64,000 nucleotides of DNA from Gari tellinella (lineage: Eukaryota > Mollusca > Bivalvia > Cardiida > Psammobiidae): contig OV277861.1 of NCBI GenBank assembly GCA_922989275.2, positions 25,450,479 through 25,514,478 of the forward strand, given 5' to 3'. This document shows positions 32,283 through 43,133 of this stretch, in pieces. The position numbers were made by a program, and so were the translations under genes. Under the pieces are notes generated by a model, which was given only the letters and a program-made list of their open reading frames with translations, searched no databases and was not told the origin of the DNA. How positions within the stretch are numbered: the stretch's first letter is position 1; every line of letters starts with the position of its first letter.

Positions 32283-34798
32283 TATATATAGGTAATAAAT
32301 TCTTCACTACGTGGGAAAAGTATTTCTTCCGATGAGAAAATCTTCCTTTTGCTTCACCACTAAATATCGCTATTTTATAACTTGCAAAACTAGCTGTTGT
32401 TCAAAAGGGGCTGTTGTTCGCAGGTTTGCAAAATGGCCAAAATTTCATCAAGATTTTATATATAAAAGGGATTATACAAGTACACGTTTTATAATTGTTA
32501 TTGATTTTTTCTGATCAACTTAATATGGGTTTCACGAGTTTGATAAGAAACAATTTAAAGAACTGATCTTGCAGTTTGCCCTTTCAAAAACTCTTCCCTT
32601 TTCAAAAATGTGTTTACATATCAGTTTGTTTTTTTTTAAAATATATATATATGTATATTAAATGGATTTCAATTATTTCTTTATTGAAAATACTGTATCA
32701 ACACAGAAATGTTGTCTGCTTACATTGCTGAATTGCTATAGGTGAATGACTTGATAGTGTCTCAATTTCCTATTTGTCAAAATGCCATACACGTACATGT
32801 AGAAACAAAATCACTGAGAAATAAATTATGTAAATGGAATTACATATTTAATCTGGATTAGGTGAATATAAACTATTGCTCAATCATATGCAACAATGGA
32901 CATCTTCAATATTAATTGGACAAAATATGAACAAAAAACAATTTCTTTGAAATTTGTTAATCCTAATTGATTCCGTTAGAAGCCTTCTGGTCTTGGTCTA
33001 CACTCATTTCACAGGACTCTTTATACTTTTGATTTATATTGTTCATATTACGTCATATCTCTTATCTACCTGTAAATGCCAAGTATCTAGACGGAACGTA
33101 TAGTGCAATATGATGTAACACAACTCGTCCTGCATATATATGGATCGTGGGAACAATATACCTCTAAAACTGGTATCAAGCTGAGAAAACGCCATGCCTT
33201 TGGCGATATGTGCTATTGTGACACGGTCACAGGCTGAATGCGCGTGGCGGTAAAGCACGCATTTTGTCTGTTGGTCAGCAATAACCGAATAGATAGAATC
33301 AGAATCAGAAATTTCTTTACTGACTTAAAGGAAAACGGACAGCTGATGACAATATGGTCTTAGATCCTAGATTTTATCCTAAAAGCAACATTCATGAAGG
33401 TCCTGCAATTATTACTCATCGATAAGGTACGAAAAATATCGATTTACTGCATACAGGTAAGCTATCGCTAATTGGAACGGGCGCCGCCATATTGGCAAAG
33501 CTATCATTCGGAACCCTCGATTTTTATCCATTTTGTGACGACACAAAGGCCTAAACGCTGATTGGCTCTTTCACTCAACCACTGTAACTTGGACGGACAT
33601 TTCACACTTCGTCAGTACGGGTAACGGCAAGCTTAATTCAAGGTCGCATACAGTTAAAAAAAAAAAGATAATAGATAGATGGTATATTCATATTGATTAT
33701 GATGAACTTGAAAGGTCGTGTAGATCCAGAAACGATCAGAAGCTATCGTTAATCGGCTTAGAGAAATGTCCGTTCCAATTCCCAGCTATAGAATCTGGGA
33801 AAACAATGCTGCGAAATGGCTAACAGTAGAGTATGGCGACATCCATAATACCTTGATTGATGTTAATAATAATAGATCAAGATCTACAATAAAAAAAATC
33901 TGATAATCAGTCCGATATTGTGCTGATCTAGACCTAAATGTTGAACTGGCTTAGATCTACCAACTCGTTTACAAATCAGCATTTTCTAGCTGGTTCGTCT
34001 CGGTTTAGGAATTCAACGCTACAGAAATTCTTAATGAAAAAAGTCTCATTACTAGATCTACATATTGTACGGGTAGATCTAGATCGGTTTTTTCTTTCTT
34101 AATTTAATCATCGCGATTCTCTAGATCCCGATCTGATAGAGCGATCTTACTTGAGTCCAAATCCGATTTTGATTGGATCTAGTTTTATCGTTCTTATTTC
34201 TGGGTGTAGTTTTACACTCGTCATTTCTGTAGAAAAAAATTCAAATAACTTTTAGATGGGCCTAAATGAATTTTAATTTAAGATTTAAATTCGAGTTTTA
34301 TGGTAGACTCTAGCCTTTTTAAAAAAGCAGCATACACATCTTTTTTTAAAGATCTTGGCTTTTTTGTTTTGATGTAACCCTTTCCCCCATAAATACGCCT
34401 TTTAACGCCTTTAATTAATTCCTTCATATACTGAAGAAAATAGTTTCAATATCATACTGTCACAAATAAAAATCATAAGAAATATTTTCAATATTTTAGC
34501 AGATAAAAGCTTAAAGCAGGCTGAAAGTATTTTCAACCTGTTTTAAAAGGTCACATATTTTCAGAAGTAGAAACAGGGTAAAAGGCTCGTGGCGTGTAAT
34601 CGCATATTTAAGTAGCCAAATTGCTAGCCTGACCCTGTTTGACAAGTGCGGCTAATTAGATTACGTAATATGGATATTTATGCCCTGCAGGCCCCTAAAG
34701 CTTCTTACTTCTTCACAGAGGGGGTCTTAGGCAGAAAGGGGTTGTGTGTAATTATTTCCGGTCCATATCGTACAATTTGCAAGGCAGCTTAATTGATT
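32283..34798. other. Non-coding stretch; empty paralogous site of the intact LINE
   Basis: No gene seen. 32,968-33,300 is a direct-orientation paralogue of the DNA flanking the LINE at 52.8-57.7 kb; its CTTATCTACCTGTAAATGCC at 33,061-33,080 is the uninterrupted version of that insertion site. 33,840-34,200 is unusually rich in AGATCTA/TAGATCT words. A CTTAAAGCAGG hairpin without a long loop lies at 34,508-34,546. Confidence 0.6.
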
Positions 34799-34971
34799 GG
34801 TAACGGGTCAAATCGGTCCAAAACCAAATCGGACCCCGAGTCAAATCGGCCCAAAACCAAATCGGACCGGGTCAAATCGGCCCATTTTTTTGTTTTAGTG
34901 GCGAAGCAGGAAAACTGATTGTACTTGGTTACGGTAATCGGGTATAACACTTTTTGACCTTTACGTTATAG

Positions 34972-35083
34972 TTAGAGTTTATTTCAATGTTTCTTAATGA
35001 TTAAGAAGCCAACAAATGAGGGAGCCTGCGACCGAATTTGGCTTCTTAATTAAAAAGAAGCGTTGAAATAAACTCTAACCATT
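34972..35083. repeat. 112-bp inverted repeat
   Basis: TTAGAGTTTATTTCAA...TTAATGATTAAGAAGCC on one side and GGCTTCTTAATTA...TTGAAATAAACTCTAA on the other. A MITE-like palindrome with no clear target duplication. Confidence 0.65.
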
Positions 35084-35316
35084 TTAGTGTTTGACCCGCC
35101 CACATATGACGTCACTTCACTTCATTTACATATTTTTCTCCGCCGACAGATGTTTACACAGCCTGTTACATATATATTGTGTGTTTTATTACACAGAAAC
35201 ATGGCGCATGGCAATTTTGATTTAAGCGGATACGATTTGGAAGAAAATGGTAATCTTAAAAAACGATGGAAACAGAATAGTTATTGACGTCTAAATGCTT
35301 AATGCAGCACAAAATG

Positions 35317-35507
35317 CAGGGCTCCAGATAAGGGGGTATTTCAAAAACTAAAATCTTTATTTCTGCTTAAAACCCTACGGTGTCACTACTCATTAGAATC
35401 GTCTCGGAGAGACTATTCTAATGGGTATAACACCATAGGATTTGATGCTAAAATAAGTGAGAAAATGTTGGATTTGTGAAGTTTACTCCCTCTTATCTGG
35501 AGCCCTG
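35317..35507. mobile_element. hAT-like MITE, copy 1
   Basis: 191 bp with TIRs CAGGGCTCCAGATAAGGGGG and CTCTTATCTGGAGCCCTG and an inner palindrome CATTAGAATCGTCTC/GAGACTATTCTAATG. Flanking octamers ACAAAATG and AAATAATG match at 6 of 8 positions, a possible decayed 8-bp duplication. It is inserted into another palindrome (GCAGAAA...TTTCTGC, up to about 35,565). Confidence 0.7.
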
Positions 35508-36089
35508 AAATAATGCAGAAAACTCATAAATGAGCTTTCTGCATTATTTTGATCTTGCATTATGCAGACGCCTGTCTTTAGTGTTTTCGTCGCGATTGAC
35601 AATGGTTTGTAGATGTTGGTTTTGTTAATTACGGTAAGAATTCTGTTTTAATTATATTGTGTTTTCTTTTTCTTATTCCCCTTCCTAAAGATTAAATAAA
35701 ATTTGAATGATTTTCACAATTTTCTTCCGACTACCGAGCAACAAAATATCATTATTTTTTCGAAATTGAATTGTACATGTAGATATATCTATATGCACTT
35801 TGCTGTGTAATGGATTTCCCGTAAAGCTTAAAAGTCACGCCATGGGCGGAGTTGACCGAAATATTAACACATGCGCAATGCTTGCTAACGTCTTAATCCA
35901 AGTCTCGAACACTTCATAATTAAATTGCCAAATCTCGTTAAATCCCGTTGACTTAATAATTAAACCGAGCGAAAATTTGAATTTTGTGGCTTGCTGATTG
36001 GCTGAAAAAGTAGGCCAAACACTAAATGTGTTATTTGTGTTACTTAAGTTAGCAATTTTCGCATATATCGCTGACGGAAATATTCTTTT

Positions 36090-36395
36090 TTCCAGTGTGA
36101 CGTCATACCCCCTTTATTTACACTTAGCGAGCACGCGCACTCGGGGACAACAAACCCGAACTCTACATAAGTTTGTGCAGCAGGACATTTAATCTCATTC
36201 TTTTTTACTCATTATTATCTGAATAGGTCCTATGAATTATTCAATTCTACGAAGGTCTTTGATAAGTTGCAAAAAAGTGATTTTACCGAAAATTAGAATT
36301 AATTTTTTCTCCGAATAAGACCGTCGCCATCCGAATGAAGGACCGAGAGTATGCGTATGACTTTAAATACCCGGATGACTAGAAAAAAGAATGAT
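36090..36395. repeat. Dispersed ~300-bp repeat, copy 2
   Basis: Direct homologue of 18,445-18,745 with the same conserved blocks. Confidence 0.7.
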
Positions 36396-36407
36396 CATTG
36401 TCTGTTA

Positions 36408-37316
36408 TGGAAGGCCGGTGCGCCATGCTAAATGCTAAATGCGAATTGCTATATGCGAAATGCTAAATGCGAATTGCGAAATGCTAGTTTAATACAAAAC
36501 TCTTAAAATGCTAAATGCTGATTGCGAAATGCGTTTTGCGAAATGCCATTTGCTAATTGCAAAAATGCTAAATGCAAATTGCAAAAAATGCTATTCGCAA
36601 ATTCCTAAATGCCAAATGCGAAGTGCTGTACTAAGGCCAAACAAACAAAAAAAACATATGTTTTCGGTAACCCGACCGACCCTAGTTTTTCCCTCCGATC
36701 CTAAACTTTTTTGCTTCATTTTTCGAAATTAACCATTGACATATTCAACAGGCAGACAACACATTTTATTGACATATTTGACAAACATACAACAAATTAC
36801 AAAATATTATTAATTCCACCTATCATATATAAGCCACTACTTTACCGGTTTGGTATCCCAATATTGGTTAACAATCATACCAGATTTCAATGTTTAAGGT
36901 AAATTTGGTTTTGGGGCCTATCAATTAAATTAATAACAATTTGAATATAATTATATAAAATACTCCATCAGAAAAGTTAAATATATCATCATTATATGAT
37001 TGTGTTAAAAAAAACCAGGGTCGGTTTGGGTACCGGAAACCGAGGTATTTTGTTTGGTCTTAGTACCAGCAATTCGCAATTGGCATTAAGGCATTTGCGA
37101 ATAGCATTTTTGCAATTCGCATTTAGCATTTTTGCAATCCGCAAATGACATTTCGCAAAACGCATTCGCAATCAGCATTTAACATTTGGCATTTTACAAA
37201 TAGCATTTAGCATTAAACACCCCTAATAGAGTTTTGTACTTAAATAGCATTTCGCAATTCGCATTTAGCATTAAGCAATTCGCATTTAGCATTTAGCATG
37301 GCGCACCGGCCTTCCA
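36408..37316. mobile_element. 909-bp TIR element of TGCTAAATGCGAAT repeats, clean copy
   Basis: Bounded by TA (36,406-36,407; 37,317-37,318). Ends TGGAAGGCCGGTGCGCCATG and its complement, each followed by about 200 bp of repeated ATGCTAAATGCGAATTGC-type words; the unique core is AT-rich with a CATATATAAGCCACTA region. A TA target suggests a Tc1/mariner-type or other TA-specific transposase. It is nearly identical to the 7.8-8.7 kb copy. The 74-codon frame inside is repeat-derived. Confidence 0.82.
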
Positions 37317-37493
37317 TAGTATGGGTCTAACAGAAGCATCCACGTCCCTGGTTAATGTTTGTCTGTGTGTCAATTGTCCCTTAAAAAGTTTGTGTAATAA
37401 AGAAGACGTTTTATTTCCCGTTTAAACGCAAATGAAAGGCAAAGGCATTGCAATGTTGTTGGTTGTTTTTAATTCTGACTGAGTGCAAAACAG

Positions 37494-37553
37494 CTTCGAG
37501 CTTGATCAGACGCCGGGCAACCCGGCGTCTGATCTGGCCCCAAACCGTTTGCA
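37494..37553. repeat. GCAAACAGTTTGGATCC hairpin, near-complete palindrome
   Basis: GCAAAACAGCTTCGAGCTTGA, TCAGACGCCGGGCAACCCGG, CGTCTGATCTGGCCCCAAAC, CGTTTGC. A second copy follows at 37,921-37,980 (GGATCCAGATCCGATGCC ... GGCGTCTGCTCAGTACC). Confidence 0.75.
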
Positions 37554-38139
37554 ATGGGAAAGAAAGTTTGAGCGTATACTCATCTATTGAGAAAGAATAA
37601 CGTCTTCTCTACTGTTCAAGTGCTGGTGTGGTCATGTTTTCTATTCTCCTTGGATCATTTCACTACATTTCCCCCAAAGATGCAATAATGTACAACAGAT
37701 CTTAAACATGCTTAATATGATGAATATAATAACCATTGCCTTACCGTAAAGAATATACATTGAGGCAAAAGTGCTTCATAAATGTATTTAAAAAAACATA
37801 ATTTATATTAAATAAACAACATAACATCCACGGTTAAGCAGCTCTAAGTGTACGTACAAACGGATATTCTAATTCACCACTACAGCAAAGATATGCTGTT
37901 TATAGAAGACTGAAATTAACAAACAGCTTGGATCCAGATCCGATGCCGAGTCACCTGGCGTCTGCTCAGTACCCAAACTGTAAGACACATGCAGTTAAAG
38001 TTATTTCAATTCAAGTTACGTTAAAACAGAGTTCAAAACAAACAAAAATAACTATGCAGCCGACAATGTTTCAGCAGATTACAATATACAACGAGACTGT
38101 TCGAGATTTTGGCAGTGTAAAATGAATCCATATACAATA

Positions 38140-38340
38140 CAGTAAAACCTCTCTGTTACGATCACTAACTTGACAATGTGTTAATTATTAACTATTGAAA
38201 ACAGATGACTGCTTAAAGTAAGGTGACAGTAAAATAGAAAGCTCCTTTATGAACTTTCTGTTTTACTGTTACCTTGTTTTAAGCTGTCGCATGTCTTTAT
38301 CCTTCTTTAGAGTGGTCGTAATAGAAGAGAGGTTTAACTG
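38140..38340. mobile_element. Palindromic TA-flanked MITE, copy 3
   Basis: 201 bp, TA at 38,138-38,139 and 38,341-38,342, ends CAGTAAAACCTCTCTGTTAC and TAGAAGAGAGGTTTAACTG, central GAAAGCTCC hairpin. More diverged than copies 1 and 2, hence older. Confidence 0.82.
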
Positions 38341-39518
38341 TAATTTATTCAGTTGGCGAATAAGATGGTGTTGAATGGCCGGATGCCATTTCACTTGGAC
38401 AATACACGCTGGATGGGCGAGACGCTGTAAGATGAGAAGTGAATGATGAGGATTTGGCAATTTTGTCATTATTAACATAGGCAATATATTCATATATGTA
38501 ATGTGTAACACGAACTCTATTAAAATGTATGTATATACATTGATATATATCAGTGACAAGTGAAAATGAAAAGTAGAAAACAAACCAAAATAATGTCGTA
38601 CGTAAATTGGTTTAATATAACAATATTCAGAAATTGTGTAAATTGCAATTTAACGAAATAAGTCCACGAGACTATGATAAAACAAGAAACACACGACAGC
38701 AAAAACTCATCAAGCGTGTATACAATACCATTTTGGATACAGGCAGGAAACAGATCTACATGTATAAGTTACATCAACCTCCTGATCTACAAAGATGTCA
38801 TCTGCAAATGTTGTCTGCTTTTATTTCTCAAAGTTTTTGGTGTTTTCACATCAGAAAAAAGTCTGGAGCCTAGTCAGAAACCATATTACATGTCTCATAA
38901 GGATCAATACTGTTGGCAAATAACCAGCGTATCTGGGACAAGACAGTGAAGGGATTACTGATTAACTGTCACAACAACGTGACATCAATTAACACCTTTA
39001 CTGCAATCAAACAATGAATGTAGCGCTTGTCAATAACTACTTTGGCGGCACACTGTGCACTTTCGCGCATAGCTGATTGTAGGGTATGTTTTTACTTTTA
39101 TAATATATTTTTTAATATTAGTGCCTATTTAAGTCTTATTGATCAGCATTATTAAAAGCAACTGACAACATTTAAAACAAAACGCAGCGTCTAAATAGGA
39201 TCGAAACTGTGTTGATAAATGTTTGATATGCGACGATAATTTCAAATATATATGGATACTAAATTCCATATGTGATCAGGATCCAAACAATTTGACACTC
39301 TGATCAATATTTTCTCTTTCAAAACTTGAAAAACTGAACCAATAAATTAAATTCAGTTATAAAGAAGGACATGTCCGCTATATCTACAATATTGGGCCGA
39401 TTTGACCCGCCATTATTGGGCCGATTTGACCCGGCATATTAGTGGGCCGATTTGACCCGGTCCGATTTGACCCGGTCCGATTTGGTTTTGGGCCGATTTG
39501 ACCCGGATTCAATTGATT

Positions 39519-40600
39519 AGTGGTTGATGATGAATGTCAGCATAAAATGCGATCTAGATCAAAGCCGCCTGCTGAAATATGTCCTGAATCTGTTTCGATT
39601 ATTATTTTCATAGATCTTTATATAAGCTCAAGATATATAACGATAAGTAAAAAACGACATTAATACAATAAATGAGCACTCGGGTCACGTTATCTAGAGC
39701 GTTCAGTTTAGACCCAGATCAGAATATCAAATACTTTGTTCAGCAGACAATTAATCAGTTTGGATCTTAATCAGACATTGCCAGTCTCAATTGCTAGATG
39801 ATAAATTGATATTCCACATTTGTCATGTCAATGACTGTGCAAAAAGTTCAGCAACAGTTTGGATCCAACTGAGATAGTGAGAAACTCTGTGATTGAAAAT
39901 CCAAACTAAGGTTTGAATGTATTGAAAAGCTCATTGAAGAAACTTTTATCCGTACGAGAGACTGACAAACAGTTAGGACCCAGATCGGAATCAAAACTGA
40001 CTGTACTTAAAGGTCAGCAACAGTTTGGATCCAAATGAGATATTGAGAAACTCTGTGATTGAGACCTGGATGTACGAAAGTTCCCGGATGTTGCGATACC
40101 GAGAATAAATGGTATATTTTCTAAAAATGTATGTCCGATTGAGGACCAGAACCGATGTTAAACGTCGCGGAAAATTCATAACAGACCAAAAAAATAATTT
40201 GATCCCCCTTATTTTATTAAATAAAAACGTAATACCTCATCCGTTTTGTACTGGATGCAGAGACATTGTATAGCCATATGGCTATACACTGTCTCTGACT
40301 GGATGTTATAAAAATCGGCACATGTATTATCGTCTTTATCTGTTCGTGTTTTAGTCGTAGCCCCGTAAAAAAACGAAGATATCCTGGAGCCGATGTTTAT
40401 GATTAATATTTACGGAAATATTAACAGATAAGACTAAATATATCGGAGAAACTTTTTTCGAAAGTCACAGGGCTTCGATGCCTTTATTCACAACCAGTAT
40501 GCAAATATTATCAAGAGTATCCGTGCCCGATTCCGGTGTCCTATGATATTTGCCTGATATACGCTACCTCAAGTATGGCTGGATTAAGCACTAATAGCTC
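39519..40600. other. Non-coding; hairpins only
   Basis: No gene. Several half-copies of the ACAGTTTGGATCCA word (39,705, 39,755, 39,852, 39,970, 40,018). A 51-bp perfect-type hairpin at 40,253-40,303 reads CAGAGACATTGTATAGCCAT then ATGGCTATACACTGTCTCTG. Confidence 0.5.
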
Positions 40601-40890
40601 GAAATTTTGATGGTTCTGCTATGCACTCATTGTCACCAAGACACCCAATCGTCATTTCATTTGTTCTTCAGCAAGTATTAACCTCCTTTGTAGGCATTTA
40701 TACACAAGTATTGCAGTCGCAAATTCGTCCGGCGAATGCGCTTTCTCTTCGCCCGACCCGTCGTAGTCTCTGTCTTCTAATATTACATTCTCTGATAATT
40801 TAGGATCGAAATCGTAACACTGAAGTTCTAAAGTGTTTTTACCTTCCTCCACATGCCCAATTTTTCTCAGTATTTCAGTTTATTAATGTT
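40560..40890 (-). pseudogene. Possible decayed coding fragment (P2X7-C-like?)
   Basis: The minus strand reads IGHVEEGKNTLELQCYDFD, later DEFATAILVYKCLQRR and a stop, then in shifted frames NECIAEPSKFRAI and NPAILEVAYIRQI. The second part faintly resembles the 'CITEHPGF..VCLNP.VLE.AY..Y' pattern of the P2X7 C-terminal domain common in bivalve repeat-borne genes. Frameshifts and stops rule out function. Identity is weak. Confidence 0.25.
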
Positions 40891-41509
40891 ATTGATGTAA
40901 ATTCCGCGCACTCTACGGCATTCCCGGTTAGACTCGCTATAACCGGAAGGTCGCGGAAGGCCTTAGTTACGTCACACAGGTAAACAAAATGGCGGCCCCC
41001 ATGGTCGCTTGCACAGTCATATATCACAAAGTTTAAACGGCTCTAACTACTTCATTTTTTATTATTTTTCAAAATTTCAAAGGCAGAATGCGATTTTTTT
41101 TCAATATCTTTCATTTAAAAGATATTTATCACCAGCTGTCCATTTCCCTTTAAACTTTACAGTTTCTCGTCATTCCATAGTAATTTTAACAATAAGTATA
41201 ATATGTCACATGGTCATCAAAGCGTATACAAAATGAAAAAACATATTTCCAAGTTTCGTATAAATATTAATGATTAAATATGAAGTTATATGCATTAGAC
41301 TACCATCATCATATTCGTTCAGGAGTAAATTTGGAAAAAACAACATATGTATAAATGTAGATATATAGATGTTTATCATATACATAGACATAGGGGGGCT
41401 GGGTCGTCCCTGTTTGCACAGTATAACATTAATGTACTTTTCAGACTGTGTCTTAAACGATTGTACAGAGTACTAGATGTAAATATAGTTAACCTCTCTT
41501 TTTCGGTGT

Positions 41510-43133
41510 GTGGAAAAAATGCCAGAGGAAAAAATGCCATAGGTTTAAAAATAAAATATGAAATTTATTGTATTATAATATTTTTTATCAAGTTATAAGA
41601 ACTTCTGAAGCAACATATTGATATTTTATTTTGATAATTGAGTGAAACTTTAAAAAAAAGTTTGATAAAAGAACATAAAAATGGAACTAATTGGTATTAA
41701 GTGTATCATCCATTTGAAAAAGACATATTAATTAACATAGAGTTTGTTAATTCCTTATTCCTTGGAGTGAGATACATGGACTGAGAGCAGGAGTTTTATT
41801 TGCAAACAGTTTGGATTCAGATCAGATCCTTGGGAGAGTCAGAAAGAAAGAGAGGGAGTATTGAGAGAAACATTCATTAGATTTGTTTTAGCAAACAGTT
41901 TGGATTCAGATCAAATCCTTGGGGGAGACAGAAAGAAAGAGAGAGAGTCTTGTGAGAAACATACATTAGAGTTGTTTTAGCAAACAGTTTGGATTCAGAT
42001 CAGATCCTTGGGAGAGTCAGAAAGAAAGAGAGGGAGTCTTGAGAGAAACATACATAAGAGTTGTTTTAGCAAACAGTTTGGATTCAGATCAGATCCGTGG
42101 GGGAGACAGGAAGAAAGAGAGGGAGTCTTGAGAGAAACATACATTAGAGTTGTTTTAGCAAACAGTTTGGATTCAGATGAAATCCTTGGGAGAGACAAAA
42201 AGAAAGAGGGGAGTCTTGAGAGAAACATACATTAGAGTTGTTTTAGCAAACATTTTGGATTCAGAACAGATCCTTTGGAGAGACAGAAAGAAAGAGGGGG
42301 AGTCTTGAGAGAAACATAAATTAGAGTTGTTGTAGCGAACAGTTTGGATTCAGATCAGATCCTTGGGAGAGACAGAAAGAAAGAGAGGGAGTCTTGGGAG
42401 AAACATACATTAGAGTTGTTTTAGCAAATAGTGTAGATTCAGATAAAAAAACAAATAAATTGGCATATGACCTGTATTTAGACTGTTTAAGAAATGCAGT
42501 CAGGTTCTGCACAGTTTGTTATTTTACAATATATTCTTAACATCAACCCTAAACTATCAAATAATGGACTATCCTTAATTAGATATTTGAACTGTCCATT
42601 ACGAGTTTCATGGTTGAATGAGTTATGTGTCAAGTGTCATAATTAAGTAGTAATTTACCTGCAGTCTGGTATAATCTGACCATAACTTGCTGGCTGGCTT
42701 TGTGACATGATCTAAAAACGTGATTTATAGTTTGGATCATGATCATGATCTGACATTGATAGTTTAGCATGCATTCATATTAAAATATTATATACTCTAC
42801 AATATAATTCAACCAAATCTATATATTGTAAAAAAAATTCTAGGCACTCTCTTCTAAATATAAATATTAATTTCAATAAATAAATCTACCCATTTTGTGT
42901 TAAATCTACAAGACCACTTCATTACCCTAAATATGTTGTTTGATAAGTACTTATAACCTTATAAATCATATTAAAATACATAATAATTAAAAAATATATA
43001 TGGACCTATGGCATTTTTTCCTCTGGCATTTTTACTTATGGCATATTTTCCGTTTTCTAATGGCATTTTTATCTCTGGCATTTTTTCCTATGGCATATTT
43101 ACCTATGGCATTTTTTCCTCTGGCATTTTTTCC
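41510..43133. mobile_element. 1.6-kb inverted element with GGAAAAAATGCCAGAGG subterminal repeats
   Basis: Left end (41,510-41,545) reads GGAAAAAATGCCAGAGG, AAAAAATGCCATAGG; the right end (43,008-43,133) is the complement, with about eight TGGCATTTTTTCCTCTGG-type units. Related words occur at 45,105-45,190 and 58,780-58,855. It contains the tandem array at 41,802. No target duplication was identified; flanks share CTCTTTTTC/CTCTTTCTC. Only the part from 41,921 is present in the inverted copy. Confidence 0.6.
41802..42440 (+). repeat. Tandem array of 89-bp units
   Basis: Seven units start at 41,802, 41,891, 41,980, 42,069, 42,158, 42,246 and 42,335, plus a partial one at 42,424. Each begins GCAAACAGTTTGGATTCAGA, continues with a GAGACAGAAAGAAAGAGAGG tract and ends ATACATTAGAGTTGTTTTA. 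The unit head is the arm of the dispersed hairpin family, suggesting that the array arose by amplification next to such a half-hairpin. Open frames on both strands here are repeat artefacts. Confidence 0.92.

Larger units (their letters stand above)
34799..39510. mobile_element. 4,712-bp MULE-like TIR element with 8-bp duplication (GGGTCAAATCGGCCC repeats)
   Basis: AATTGATT flanks the element at 34,791-34,798 and 39,511-39,518. Aligned ends are GGTAACGGGTCAAATCGG and GAATCCGGGTCAAATCGG, followed by repeats of GGGTCAAATCGGCCC and AAAACCAAATCGGACC (34,799-34,886; 39,393-39,510). The terminus GAATCCGGGTC resembles GATTCCGGGTC of the element at 24,329-28,894, so both may use related transposases. 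There is no transposase frame. Nested inside: a 112-bp palindrome, a hAT-like MITE, the TGCTAAATGC element and a TA MITE. A short ATG frame near 35,201 (MAHGNFDLSGYDLEENG then GTAATC) could be a remnant first exon. Confidence 0.85.

Noticed and set aside
41995..42235. Frames on both strands of the 89-bp array and its inverted copy
   Set aside because: Unit length 89 is not a multiple of three and both strands are open; these are tandem-repeat artefacts.
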